Source of the DNA: Candidatus Heimdallarchaeum endolithica | GTDB taxonomy: Archaea; Asgardarchaeota; Heimdallarchaeia; Heimdallarchaeales; Heimdallarchaeaceae | Assembly (NCBI GenBank): GCA_021513715.1 | Contig: CP084167.1 | Span: 2,679,174-2,743,173, forward strand | DNA length: 64,000 nt | Direction: 5' to 3' | Part shown: positions 35,553-44,835 of the stretch, in pieces | Numbering within the stretch: the first letter of the stretch is position 1 | Layout of the letters: every line of letters begins with the position of its first letter | The notes under the pieces: model-generated | Database searches by the model: none | What the model saw: only the letters and a program-made list of their open reading frames with translations | Told to the model about the DNA's origin: nothing | Position numbers and translations under genes: made by a program

Positions 35553-36335
35553 TTATTGTGTTATTTTTCCTACAGGTGATAAATAAACAACAAACTCATC
35601 TTCACCGTCTAGTTCTAGTAACTCATCAGCTACTTGCTGATTATAAGCAGCAATAGCGCATGTTCCAATGTCTATTGATTCACAAGCGAGATATAGGTTT
35701 TGACATATATGTCCTGCTTCGATAGCTATTACTTTGCTTGAAGTTATGCTGTATCTCCATTCCATTCTATAGGGTGTAGTTGCCCAGAGAAAAATAACTG
35801 CTCCTTTCAAGATAAATTTTTGACCTACGAGTTTATCTAACTTGTTTTTATTTATCTCGCTTTTATCTTTGAAAAACAATAGTTTATGCTCTATTGGGAG
35901 ATATCTGTAGATTCCTGGAACTAAGCCTTCTACCCTGTTGATAATTAAGTAAGTCTCGTAAGGATGTCTCATACCTCCTGATGGAACTACTCTTCTTGTT
36001 CCTGCTCCGTGATGTTTAGTTAATTCTAAAACTCCTTGAGTAGCCCAAAGTAAATAGGACAATTCGTCAAGTGATAAAGGGTCTTCAGTAAAAGATCTGT
36101 GGCTTTTTCTTTTTTTCAAAAGATCAATTAAGTTGTAATTTTTATTTAAAGTAATATCATCTATTGAGACTAAATCAATTATTTTTCCATCTTTTGAATA
36201 AGGTTTTTCTAAAGGTGGATTAGGAACGCCTTTTTGCTGGTCAGTTTGAAAGCCTTCGGGAAACTTTTCCATATCTTCGTCAAAAACCTTTAAGATTCTC
36301 CTGTGCTTTAAAATTGTTTTTCTATCGAATGACAT
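35553..36335 (-). CDS. SagB-type nitroreductase-family oxidoreductase
   Basis: A 260-residue flavin enzyme of the SagB/ThcOx nitroreductase branch. Diagnostic segments are LLKKRKSHRSFTEDPLSL near residue 72, SYLLWATQGV, GTRRVVPSGGMRHPYETYL, GLVPGIYRYLPIEHKL and EAGHICQNLYLACESIDIG. In bacteria such enzymes oxidise azoline rings in modified peptides, but stand-alone archaeal members are common and uncharacterised. No cyclodehydratase or precursor gene is seen nearby. A decayed copy of its last 60 residues lies at 50340-50553. Confidence 0.9.
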   Translation of the reverse strand: MSFDRKTILKHRRILKVFDEDMEKFPEGFQTDQQKGVPNPPLEKPYSKDGKIIDLVSIDDITLNKNYNLIDLLKKRKSHRSFTEDPLSLDELSYLLWATQGVLELTKHHGAGTRRVVPSGGMRHPYETYLIINRVEGLVPGIYRYLPIEHKLLFFKDKSEINKNKLDKLVGQKFILKGAVIFLWATTPYRMEWRYSITSSKVIAIEAGHICQNLYLACESIDIGTCAIAAYNQQVADELLELDGEDEFVVYLSPVGKITQ

Positions 36336-36430
36336 AATTCTAAAAAAGAATGCACCTTTAAATAATTATTCAAAACTGAAAAAAAACTGGTTTTAAGTTA
36401 ATCTTTTTTCTAAATTTTAAATGTGTATTT

Positions 36431-37186
36431 TTAGCTTAGTAACGCTTTTATTAATGTAATCAGAGCGAAAATAACCACAATAGTCGATAGTATTATTTCA
36501 AGCATACGAGATTTTGTGTTAATTGATGCTAATTTACCTATTCTTACGCCAATAAAAGAACCTAGAAACACAACTAAACCCTCTATCCATAGTATTTCAC
36601 CGTTTTTCCAGAATATTATTGCTCCAACTGTGGAAGTAAAAATTGTTGCAAATAAAGAAGTTCCTATTGCATCTCTAATATCAAATTTTAACGAACGAAG
36701 AAAGGGAGGAAATAATGAACCCCCTGATCCTCCTCTTAAACCAGTAATAAAGTTTACAATCGCTCCTCCACCAATCAATGATGGAGGATTAGGGTTGAAT
36801 CTTTCTGCAAGATTAGGCGCAAATTTGTACATATTTAACCCTATAACTGTAAGTATTGAAACAATGACAAAGAGTACAGCGAGAAGTAGTGTGTTCACTG
36901 AATAATGCAAGGCTAGTAAAGTTCCTGCAACAGTTCCACCTATGCCGCCAATAATTAAGAATATGCCTTGTTTAACTTTTACATTTTTTCGATGTAAAAT
37001 AACTCCAAAAACAGATGTTAGAGGAATTGTAATCAAATTTATTCCATAAGCATTAATTAGTGGGATCCCAATAAGATAAAGTAGGGGTATTCTTACTGAC
37101 CCTCCCCCTATTCCTAACATTCCACTGAGCAATCCTGAAAATAATCCTATCAAACCTGCAAGTAATAGTAGTAGCCAATAATCCAT
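36431..37186 (-). CDS. TauE/SafE-family permease
   Basis: A 251-residue membrane protein with about eight helices and the two family repeats: GLFSGLLSGMLGIGGGSVRIPLL at the N-terminus and GGGAIVNFITGLRGGSGGS in the middle. The glycine-rich GIGGGS and GGSGGS motifs are typical of TauE/SafE (sulfite/sulfonate exporter-like) transporters. Substrates are probably small organic or sulfur anions. It is a single gene with its own AT-rich upstream region. Confidence 0.9.
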   Translation of the reverse strand: MDYWLLLLLAGLIGLFSGLLSGMLGIGGGSVRIPLLYLIGIPLINAYGINLITIPLTSVFGVILHRKNVKVKQGIFLIIGGIGGTVAGTLLALHYSVNTLLLAVLFVIVSILTVIGLNMYKFAPNLAERFNPNPPSLIGGGAIVNFITGLRGGSGGSLFPPFLRSLKFDIRDAIGTSLFATIFTSTVGAIIFWKNGEILWIEGLVVFLGSFIGVRIGKLASINTKSRMLEIILSTIVVIFALITLIKALLS

Positions 37187-37329
37187 TCACAAGCCTTCTT
37201 TAATAAACAATAATCTGACGATAGAAAAAAAACTGGCTCACAATAAAAGACTTTCTAAAGAGCTCCTAATAAATCAGAAAAAAGAAAAAATCTTTAGATT
37301 TTCTTTTCAGTTTAACAAATATTTATGTA

Positions 37330-38502
37330 TTATTTTGTTTTTTTAGATAAAAATAGTTTGCGTCTATATTTGAGAAAGATAACAAAAAAACCAGCTACTA
37401 TTAACACAGAACCCGTAATTATCCACACGTAGACATTCCTTTCAGGAAGATCTTCAAGATGTTCTCCTTTATACCAATGTTTTAAAACTTTTTCAGCTAA
37501 TTTATTGTGGGGGCTATAACCAGTTGTACTTTCATCTTCTGGATTAACTTCCCAATTCCACCAATAAAGACCAGATATCCACGATAAATTTGCAATTGTC
37601 TCAAATGTTGCTTCATAACAGAGATACTGCTCTCTTTCATCCTTAAAGCCTTTTCTCTCCCAATTCCAGGGGTCCTTATTTGCTCCGTTTAAACTTCTAT
37701 ATCCTATTTCTGTGAAGATTATGTTTCTGTTGTGTTGAAGTGAAAATGAATGTAATTTGGGAATATAACCTCTCCACCCTTGTTTTAATTGTTCAAGAGT
37801 GGGATTAGTTGTATTTGACAAAGGAAAATAAGCATTTATTCCAATATAATCTAAATAATCCCAAAATTCTATTTGTTCGTAAATATCGTAGTTTGAAGCA
37901 TAAGTTATTGGGTTTTTATAAACTTCTCTTACTGCATTAATAGTTTTAATCCAATTATTTGTATCTGAAATTGTACCGTCAAGTTCACAACCAACAACAA
38001 AAAATTCTACTCCTTTATTTTGAGCTATTTCGGCCCAGAAAGTTATAAATTCAGTGTATGCTTTAAACCATTCATCAGAAGGTTCTATATACGCTCTCCA
38101 CTCCCCTGTTCTAAGATCTAGCATCGGCTTTAATACAACCTTCATATCCTGTTCATGAATTATATCAATATATGAAATAACATCAGAGATATTTACACTA
38201 TATAAATTATAATCAGGTTCTATAACTGTAGAAGTTCTATTCTCTTGAAAATACCAAAAACAAAGCACTACCCATTCTGTTCCAGACTCTTTAAGCTCTA
38301 TGAGTGAGTTGTTGGCTTCTATTTTTTTCAAAGAGTTGTCTTCCCAAGGAGTTAATGAAAAAGCTTTCTGTATATTTGGTAGCAAGTTAGAGTTACTATT
38401 GTTTTTTGAAAAAGAAGTTAATTTTATAAAAGGGACATTAAAAAAACTGAAATTAATTAAAAATATCAGTAAAAAAAAAGTAGAAATTTTCCTTTTTCTC
38501 AT
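37330..38502 (-). CDS. Membrane-anchored GH113-like glycoside hydrolase
   Basis: A 390-residue extracellular enzyme with a signal peptide (1-25) and a C-terminal membrane helix (about 350-370) followed by a basic tail. The TIM barrel has ESGTEWVVLCFWYFQ, KVVLKPMLDLRTGEWR, the acid/base candidate Glu173 in VVGCELDG, LDYIGINAYFPL, and the nucleophile candidate Glu265 in IIFTEIGYRS. A SGLYWWNWE strand follows. These fit family GH113 (beta-mannanase-like). It probably acts on beta-glycans at the cell surface. Its barrel is clearly related to the one inside the 1281-residue protein at 44836-48681. Confidence 0.82.
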   Translation of the reverse strand: MRKRKISTFFLLIFLINFSFFNVPFIKLTSFSKNNSNSNLLPNIQKAFSLTPWEDNSLKKIEANNSLIELKESGTEWVVLCFWYFQENRTSTVIEPDYNLYSVNISDVISYIDIIHEQDMKVVLKPMLDLRTGEWRAYIEPSDEWFKAYTEFITFWAEIAQNKGVEFFVVGCELDGTISDTNNWIKTINAVREVYKNPITYASNYDIYEQIEFWDYLDYIGINAYFPLSNTTNPTLEQLKQGWRGYIPKLHSFSLQHNRNIIFTEIGYRSLNGANKDPWNWERKGFKDEREQYLCYEATFETIANLSWISGLYWWNWEVNPEDESTTGYSPHNKLAEKVLKHWYKGEHLEDLPERNVYVWIITGSVLIVAGFFVIFLKYRRKLFLSKKTK

Positions 38503-38701
38503 AATTAATAAAGTAATGATATTAAATAAAAATTCTTTCTTCTATCTCATTAAGTTAAATTGTCTAACTTCTGTGTGTTTTTCATATTTACATAGTGAAT
38601 GATATCTTTTTGGAAATTAAAAATGCAGATGAAAATAATTTATATCCCTACGTGAATAGATAATTCAAATAGTATTTGGTATTATCAAAAGAAGGATTTG
38701 A

Positions 38702-40471
38702 ATGAAAAACTCTCCGAAAACTAAAAATGAATTTATACGTAATTGTGCTGAATTATGGTATAAAAAAAGAGATATTAAAGAGTTAATGACACTTTTTCGC
38801 AGCACTTTTGGAAAAAACAATCCCTTCTTTCTTCTACAGGTAGGTTCGAGTGTATTTAAAAAATATGGGTATGAAATTTGGGTTATATTTTTGTCAGATT
38901 TGTTTAATTTCAACAAAAGATTCAGGAAAGTTATTCAAGGAAGGATAGATAGAACTTTTTTCAATTTAGTTACAGGGTGGAAAGGGAGTGGAAAAAAACA
39001 TATTATAACATCATCTAAAGAACTTGATGAAAAGATCTCTTTTCTTGTTGAAAAAACATCATTACAAAAACCAAATTTTGATAGGATTTATTTTTTCTTA
39101 ACAGAACAGATAAAAGACCGGGCAATTTTACCAGAAGAATGGGTGAGAATAAAAAATACATTAATTTATATTCCAGAGAGCGTAGAAACTTATTATTACC
39201 TTAAAACAGTTATGTATAAAACATTAGGTTGTAAGAACTACAAAAAAATAAATATTCAAACAAATATAGGTAGATTCATCAATTATAGAAAACTTAGGCG
39301 GAGATTATTTATCTTTTTATTACAAAATAGAGATTATAAATTGCAAAAATATTTTCTCAAATTACCTCTTTTTTTAAGAAATAATGAAAAGGAAAAAGTC
39401 ATTTTAGCAATTTCAATATTAAGTTATTTATTTTCTAAAAATTATAAGAATAATGATATAATAACTAAGTATCTTCTTGAAAATGCAAAGATAGGAGCTA
39501 AAAAATTAAAAAATCAACATTTCCTATGCCAGATAGTTAGAGATCTTTATATTGAAGAATTTTACATTTATATGAAAAACAAGGAATTTACTGAAGCTGT
39601 TAAGATTCTTAACTATATAGAAAAAAAAGAATTAACAAAAGGAAATAAAAAATCTAAAAATAGAATTAACATTTTTCTAGTTGAAGGATATTTGGAACTT
39701 ACAATTCAATTTTTAAAGCTTGGTATATATGGACGGGCACAAAGAACATACGAAATGGCAAGTAATATTTTTAAAAATATCACAAAAAATAAAATTTCCA
39801 ATCTTAAGGATCTTGAACAATTATTTGTCTCTTTAAACCAGCAATTTCAAAAAATCGAAACTGAAATGATATTTATTTTAGACACTTCTTTTTTGTGTAG
39901 TGTCTTAGACTTTGTTCATCAAAGAAAAGACGAATTCGAAAAAATTTTTGAAGTAATAAATTCCTATGAGCAGATTGATTATAAAATACCAACTTATGTT
40001 TGGGAAGAAATTCCTGTTCGATATAAGTTTTGGTCTCCTTTACTTCCAAATACAACATCTTTTACTGACTATGAGATACCAGATGAAAGAATAAATGATT
40101 TGAAGTTCTTAAATGAAATAAGGCGAAAAAAGTTTTTTACTGATGACGAAATTTTTGATTATAAAATTATACAAACAGCCCTAGATTATAAAACGGATAG
40201 AATTACTTCAATAATTGTTTCTAATGATGAAGGAATACATTCCTTTGTTAGTAAGGCTTTACAAGAACCCAATGTGAGATCAATATGGTCTCATACATTT
40301 CTCTTATTTCTAGCTAGAAATGGAAAAAATGAAAAAATAATAAAAATATTAGAAAAAGTTGCTGACGGTGTCGAGAAACTAATTAATGAATATCGAACTA
40401 AAGAGAAAAGAAAAAAACTATTGATACAACCATTCGACAAAACTTTGATCTCTGTTAAATTAGAAAAATAG
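38702..40471 (+). CDS. Helical-repeat protein with C-terminal PIN domain
   Basis: A 589-residue protein. Residues 1-385 are helical and charged, with TPR-like units in the second half (EFTEAVKILNYIEKKELT, LGIYGRAQRTYEMASNIF). From residue 388 a PIN nuclease domain begins: IFILDTSFLCSVLD (Asp394), then YVWEEIPVRY and IIVSNDEGIHSF. The DTS, EE and NDE residues are in the expected order for a metal-dependent RNase. The PIN part is paralogous to the protein at 23895-25454, sharing VSNDEGIH and a following SIWSHTFLLFLA. It has no antitoxin-like neighbour, so a toxin role is not indicated. Confidence 0.8.
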   Translation: MKNSPKTKNEFIRNCAELWYKKRDIKELMTLFRSTFGKNNPFFLLQVGSSVFKKYGYEIWVIFLSDLFNFNKRFRKVIQGRIDRTFFNLVTGWKGSGKKHIITSSKELDEKISFLVEKTSLQKPNFDRIYFFLTEQIKDRAILPEEWVRIKNTLIYIPESVETYYYLKTVMYKTLGCKNYKKINIQTNIGRFINYRKLRRRLFIFLLQNRDYKLQKYFLKLPLFLRNNEKEKVILAISILSYLFSKNYKNNDIITKYLLENAKIGAKKLKNQHFLCQIVRDLYIEEFYIYMKNKEFTEAVKILNYIEKKELTKGNKKSKNRINIFLVEGYLELTIQFLKLGIYGRAQRTYEMASNIFKNITKNKISNLKDLEQLFVSLNQQFQKIETEMIFILDTSFLCSVLDFVHQRKDEFEKIFEVINSYEQIDYKIPTYVWEEIPVRYKFWSPLLPNTTSFTDYEIPDERINDLKFLNEIRRKKFFTDDEIFDYKIIQTALDYKTDRITSIIVSNDEGIHSFVSKALQEPNVRSIWSHTFLLFLARNGKNEKIIKILEKVADGVEKLINEYRTKEKRKKLLIQPFDKTLISVKLEK

Positions 40472-40482
40472 AAAAACATAAT

Positions 40483-40641
40483 CTACTTTATTTCTTGTTC
40501 TAGAAGACAACATAAATCTTTTACCAACATTTCTTCCTCTTGATTCTGAAAAATACTAGAACTTTTAGTAATTCTTAAAAGAAATTTGTACAAAGTATTT
40601 GCTTCTTCTCTTGATAACTCCAATAATATTAAACTTTCCAT
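40483..40641 (-). CDS. Very small acidic protein of unknown function
   Basis: A 52-codon frame from ATG 40641 gives MESLILLELSREEANTLYKF ... ending CCLLEQEIK. The sequence is helical and acidic and looks like real coding composition, but it is short and has no recognised family. It converges on the PIN gene and lies 62 bases downstream of the PAP2 gene on the same strand, so it may be the last cistron there. Confidence 0.45.
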   Translation of the reverse strand: MESLILLELSREEANTLYKFLLRITKSSSIFQNQEEEMLVKDLCCLLEQEIK

Positions 40642-40702
40642 TTAAACCATTTCTTTATTTATTATTATCTTTTAACCTTATTGGTATTCTCCTTTCTTTG
40701 AC

Positions 40703-41764
40703 TTATTTTAGGAATAATTTTTCATTATTATTCGCTTTTTTAACAGTTTTTTTGGTTAGAAAATGAGCAATAAGAGAATATGTTACTCCAACTATTAAAT
40801 CAATTACAAAGTGATGATAGAAATAAATAGCTCCAAAGAGAATAGCAAAAACGTAGGGAATAGTAAAAATCAAGGATTTCTTCTTCCATTTAGTATAAGA
40901 ACAAAGAGCAGCAGACATTGCATAAGCTGCGTGCACACTTGGTAAACTTGCAAAAGAGTTACTTTCAAAGCTATAGACTGTATGAAACAAGCTTATTCCC
41001 AATAACTCATCTATTCTACTTAAACCTGCAGTCACACTTTCACTGTAGGAAATGTTTGGAGAGGGAGAATCAAACCCATATTGCGCTATATACCACGGAG
41101 CTGCTGCAGGAAAAACAACATAAGTGATAAATGAGATTAGTGAAACAATTGAAAATGACAAAACTGTAAAACGTATATTTTTTCTATCTTTTCCAATGAG
41201 CATTAACACAATAATAATAAACGGAATTACTGTATGGAGAATATAAGTAAAACCAAAAACAACATCTACTGTCAAAGAGGAGAAAGTAGTTGCGAACCAT
41301 TCATTGGGTGATAACCCTCTAAACATCCAAGAAAAAAACTTCATATCGAAGGTGTATAATTCAGTGGTATGTACTCTTGGATAAATGAGTTTTTCTTGTA
41401 CAATTGCAAGAGAATCGTAACTCAGCCAAATAAAAATAAAAGGACTAAAGTCTAGCAATAAAGAAAATGGTTTCTTAAATTTGCTAGGCTCTACTTTATA
41501 CATTATAACTGAAATAGTTAGTATACCAAATGTTAATAGGATAGTCATAATATTTATTCTTATTACAAATACTCTACCCAACAGTGCTATAATTAGTAAA
41601 TATAGAATAAAAAGAAAATCTAGTACATATATTACTTTTCCTTCAAATTTGGTTTTTTCTACTTGATCTCTAAATTCTACTAAATAAGGTTGGAAATATT
41701 CCTTTACATTTGAAAGGTTTTGTTGTATATTGGCGAAATAATATTTGAGTAGTTCTCCCTTCAT
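40703..41764 (-). CDS. PAP2-family lipid phosphatase / phosphotransferase
   Basis: A membrane protein of about 353 residues with roughly six helices in its C-terminal two thirds. The PAP2 motifs are SLPSVHAAYAM (motif 2) and YFYHHFVIDLIVG (motif 3 with its His and Asp). The preceding YVVFPAAAPWYIAQYG resembles the IPC-synthase/Aur1 branch, whose members swap head groups on phospholipids. A role in membrane-lipid or isoprenoid-phosphate metabolism is likely. The N-terminal 45 residues are soluble and helical. ATG 41764 is used rather than TTG 41767. Confidence 0.88.
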   Translation of the reverse strand: MKGELLKYYFANIQQNLSNVKEYFQPYLVEFRDQVEKTKFEGKVIYVLDFLFILYLLIIALLGRVFVIRINIMTILLTFGILTISVIMYKVEPSKFKKPFSLLLDFSPFIFIWLSYDSLAIVQEKLIYPRVHTTELYTFDMKFFSWMFRGLSPNEWFATTFSSLTVDVVFGFTYILHTVIPFIIIVLMLIGKDRKNIRFTVLSFSIVSLISFITYVVFPAAAPWYIAQYGFDSPSPNISYSESVTAGLSRIDELLGISLFHTVYSFESNSFASLPSVHAAYAMSAALCSYTKWKKKSLIFTIPYVFAILFGAIYFYHHFVIDLIVGVTYSLIAHFLTKKTVKKANNNEKLFLK

Positions 41765-41863
41765 CAAAAAAATTTAAACAAAGAATTATTTAAAAATTAA
41801 TTGTTTGTAACATTTTTTCTTATAATCATTTATTTAGCCAATTGATTGCAGAACTTTTTAATA

Positions 41864-42867
41864 AAGCATGTCCAAAAATTCTTTTTCACCTACTAAACGG
41901 TCCGAAGGAGTAAAAGGTAGTTGTAACAGAGGAGAGAACTGTACAAGGTAGAGAGGATGGTGGAGGGTAAACGATCAAGGATTGGGGGATGAGAGAGTTT
42001 GAGGAGACCAAAGACGTGTTCAATACTACTACGATACTCGGGGTGATGATTATGACGATACAGACCAGGGTAGAGACGATGAGCTTGAACTATTGGTCCG
42101 AGGGGAGGAGGAGAGGGATAACGAGCATTACTTTTTGGGGGAATAACAGGAAAAAAGGAATGTTGGCTAAGAAGTCCAACGATATTTTCTGTCCAGTAGG
42201 CACAGTCTCCATAAAATCGCAAGAAAGGTCTCAAGAGTGCAGAAGGAAGTTTCTGCCAGAGTAAACCGAAGACTTTACTATCGTGAGTGTTACTAGCAGA
42301 ATGAGCGAGAGAGACTATAGCTCGAGAGGGTAAACCAACTATAAGGTGTATCTTCCAGAAAAGTTTAGAGGTTTTCTTTAGTCCTCCTCTTACCCACTTG
42401 AGAAAACGCCAAACAGAAGCTTGACGGATTTTAAACCCTGAACTATCCACTGCCATAGCTTTCAAGCCTTTTTTCCTCACTATTTCCCTACCTAAATCTA
42501 TTATCCACTGCTCTAAGATTTTACTTTCTGTCGCTCTCCACACTGCATGAAAAGTAGATTTAGAAGGAATCTTCTTCATCCACCCCTCTTCTATCAAAAA
42601 ATCGCATAAAGCCAACTTTTCCTCTAACTTCCTCCAAGCTATCCCTTCTATTCTCGCAATAATTGCTAAAGCCAGTATCACCCACCTTTCTGCTATTCTT
42701 TTTCTCCCTCTCTTACTTTCTCTCGGTTCCTCTTTCACCAGTTTCTTAAGGAAAGGTTCATTAATGATTATGAATTCTCTTACTTTGTGGGGGTCTATGA
42801 TCTGAAAGTAAGTCATAATTCCGACATAAACCCCCACATTAATAAAAATTAATTTTTGGACATGCTT
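41864..42867 (-). mobile_element. Intact IS5-like insertion sequence
   Basis: A 1004-bp element with terminal inverted repeats AAGCATGTCCAAAAATT and the sequence TTAATA directly outside both ends (41858-41863, 42868-42873), consistent with a target duplication. It contains a single transposase gene and nothing else. Two further copies lie in the window, one truncated at 54277-54460 and one decayed at 58162-59178. Confidence 0.92.
41893..42837 (-). CDS. IS5-family (DDE) transposase
   Basis: A 314-residue transposase; the real start may be the internal ATG giving MTYFQIIDPHKVREF. The N-terminal half has a helix-turn-helix-like region (RKRIAERWVILALAIIARIEG). The DDE residues appear in MAVDSSGFKI, YGDCAYWTENI and YRSSIEHVFGLLK. 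An internal LIVGLPSRAIVSLAHSAS strand is typical of this family. The gene fills its element and appears intact, so this copy may be active and could supply transposase to the decayed copies. Confidence 0.93.
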   Translation of the reverse strand: MGVYVGIMTYFQIIDPHKVREFIIINEPFLKKLVKEEPRESKRGRKRIAERWVILALAIIARIEGIAWRKLEEKLALCDFLIEEGWMKKIPSKSTFHAVWRATESKILEQWIIDLGREIVRKKGLKAMAVDSSGFKIRQASVWRFLKWVRGGLKKTSKLFWKIHLIVGLPSRAIVSLAHSASNTHDSKVFGLLWQKLPSALLRPFLRFYGDCAYWTENIVGLLSQHSFFPVIPPKSNARYPSPPPLGPIVQAHRLYPGLYRHNHHPEYRSSIEHVFGLLKLSHPPILDRLPSTILSTLYSSLLCYNYLLLLRTV

Positions 42868-42966
42868 TTAATACAAAAATTAGTTTTTTCAGTTAGTAAA
42901 TACAAAAATCAAGACAAACAAGAGAATAATGAATAAATAAAAAATAGTATAAAATCAAATCAAAAA

Positions 42967-43704
42967 TTAAGTTTTTGTCTCATATATAGTTGGGTCTTCA
43001 ATATTTGCTTGATTAAAAGCTCTAATTCTGCGCATACATGGCTCGCAATGACCGCAATGTATAGGTATACCCTCTTCTGTCCATTTTTTAACATTATAAC
43101 AAGAAGCTGAATAAGCAATAAGTGCGTTTTGCTTAACCATAAATTCTGCTATTTCTTTTTTTGTATTTTTAACAAAAGGAGCTATTAGTTTAATATCATT
43201 TAATGTTCCTATTTCTATAGCTTTTTCCATCCTTTTTACAAATTCTAAAGAATTATCAGGATAAATTGTTCCTTCTTCCTTATTTGCACCAAAAATGATA
43301 TCAATGGATTTTTTCATGCTATCTGCCCACGATGATGCAATAGAAAGAAAAAGAAGATTTCGTCCAGGTACCCAGACCATTTTCTCTTTTTGAGATATTT
43401 TTTCTTTTTCAAACTTCTGGAATTCTCCCAGATCTTTAAACATTGGTGTATTTAACCCTGATTCTGATAAATATGAGCCTGAACTTTTTGCTAGTTGACT
43501 TAAAAATGGTAATTCAATGATATCTTTTTTTATGTTGAACCTTTCTGAAAAGAAGTTTAATGACTTTCTAATTACTTCATCTTCTTTACTTCCATAGACA
43601 AAACCTAAAAGAGAAACATCTGAATATCTCTCTTTTACCCAATATAAACAAGCTGTTGAGTCTAATCCCCCTGAAAAAAGAACAATTGCTTTTCTTTTTA
43701 ACAT
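42967..43704 (-). CDS. queC: QueC-like 7-cyano-7-deazaguanine synthase
   Basis: The start is placed at ATG 43704 (MLKRKAIVLFSGGLDST) because GGAGAT lies eight bases before it; the frame stays open about 31 residues further upstream. The 245-residue protein has the ATP-pyrophosphatase loop SGGLDS and an ATP-region VWVPGRNLLFLSIA. A zinc site follows at the end (HCGHCEPCMRR). It makes preQ0, the precursor of archaeosine in archaeal tRNA. No other queuosine/archaeosine gene lies nearby. The chain is somewhat divergent in its middle, so a related QueC-like ligase remains possible. Confidence 0.88.
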   Translation of the reverse strand: MLKRKAIVLFSGGLDSTACLYWVKERYSDVSLLGFVYGSKEDEVIRKSLNFFSERFNIKKDIIELPFLSQLAKSSGSYLSESGLNTPMFKDLGEFQKFEKEKISQKEKMVWVPGRNLLFLSIASSWADSMKKSIDIIFGANKEEGTIYPDNSLEFVKRMEKAIEIGTLNDIKLIAPFVKNTKKEIAEFMVKQNALIAYSASCYNVKKWTEEGIPIHCGHCEPCMRRIRAFNQANIEDPTIYETKT

Positions 43705-43710
43705 TGAAAT

Positions 43711-43716
43711 ATCTCC
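43711..43716 (-). promoter_or_regulatory. Shine-Dalgarno site of the queC-like gene
   Basis: GGAGAT on the minus strand, within AAAGGAGATA, lies six to eight bases before ATG 43704 and decides the start. Confidence 0.65.
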
Positions 43717-43842
43717 TTTAGAAACTTTTCTTTCTTCTTTTATGAATATTTCCTTATTACTTTGTAGTAATAACTTAACAATAATTGAGAAACTCAAGAA
43801 AAATAAAAATTCAGAAAAAGATATAAATAAAAATCAATACCT

Positions 43843-44802
43843 ATGGACATGTCTTTTCAAAGAAAGGAGAAGTTAAAGCGGTTTTTCAAAAAATTTAGTA
43901 AATATTTACTTGATGGTTCAGCTTTCTTTTTAGCTATGGTTGCCATGACAATAGACTTTTTTACTGACTTAATTTCTCCAGATTTCCAATTTTCAATACT
44001 GGTTCTCCTTTTAAGTTTAGTATTTATTGGACGGATACTAGAAAAAGAACACATTCTGAAAATAAACACTTTTAAACAAAAACTAGAGAGGGCCTTTTAT
44101 GGATTTCAAGAGAATAAAGAGTTGTTAAGAAGTATTAATAATAAAATAGAAAAACCAACAATTTCAGATGTAGTTACTAAATGGAAAGATGAAGAAATCA
44201 AAAGTAGTTTAAAGATAGCAGAGGAATTAGTAATATCAGCTATATACCCTTTTGAGTTATTAACCTCGATAAAAGGGGATTTAATTTCTTATTTAGTTGA
44301 AAACAAAATAAAAATGAGGATTTTGCTTACAGGATTCGATTTTGAAAGTCACGCGTTCAAAAATGCAATTATAAGAGAAGACTTTTCTTCTGAAGAACAA
44401 AGGGAAGAGCTAGTTAGAAGTAGAATTTCAAATACAAAATATCTGTTGATGCAAATCATCTCTAAAGTTGAAGAAGGAATTAGAAAAAAAAGTGAAGGTG
44501 AAGAAATAGAAGAGAGAGACATTTTAGAAAAAATAAAGGAATTAATTAAAATAAAAGCAAATAATTATTACTCTGGCTATATATTATCAATTCTAAAGGA
44601 TAGAACTATGAAATCTATCGCTTTTGTAACAATTAATAATTTTAGACAAGAAATCGATGATAGACTATATTTCAAAATATATGAAAAGGATGATGAACGC
44701 TGGTTTAAGCATTTCGAGAGAGATTTTGAGAATATGTGGTCTATAAGTGGAAAAAGCATTACTGAAGAACTATACAAAGAAAATAGTAAAAATAGTAACT
44801 AA
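43843..44802 (+). CDS. Membrane-anchored protein with a possible PLD-like effector domain
   Basis: A 319-residue protein with two N-terminal helices (about 25-45 and 50-67), then a coiled region and a soluble C-terminal domain. The segment ISAIYPFELLTSIKGDLISY ... KMRILLTGFDFESHAFKNA resembles stand-alone phospholipase-D-like or DUF5919-type domains that lack the catalytic HKD repeat. The rest is charged and helical. It is divergent from the queC-like gene. Function unknown. Confidence 0.6.
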   Translation: MDMSFQRKEKLKRFFKKFSKYLLDGSAFFLAMVAMTIDFFTDLISPDFQFSILVLLLSLVFIGRILEKEHILKINTFKQKLERAFYGFQENKELLRSINNKIEKPTISDVVTKWKDEEIKSSLKIAEELVISAIYPFELLTSIKGDLISYLVENKIKMRILLTGFDFESHAFKNAIIREDFSSEEQREELVRSRISNTKYLLMQIISKVEEGIRKKSEGEEIEERDILEKIKELIKIKANNYYSGYILSILKDRTMKSIAFVTINNFRQEIDDRLYFKIYEKDDERWFKHFERDFENMWSISGKSITEELYKENSKNSN

Positions 44803-44835
44803 ATACTAAAATTGATGATAAAAAAAGAAAAGGGT

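Noticed and set aside
35553-36335. Part of an azoline-modified peptide cluster
   Set aside because: No cyclodehydratase, precursor peptide or exporter gene lies nearby; only the nitroreductase-family gene and a distant fragment were found.
38702-40471. Toxin of a VapBC-type pair
   Set aside because: The PIN domain is part of a 589-residue protein and no antitoxin-like gene overlaps it.
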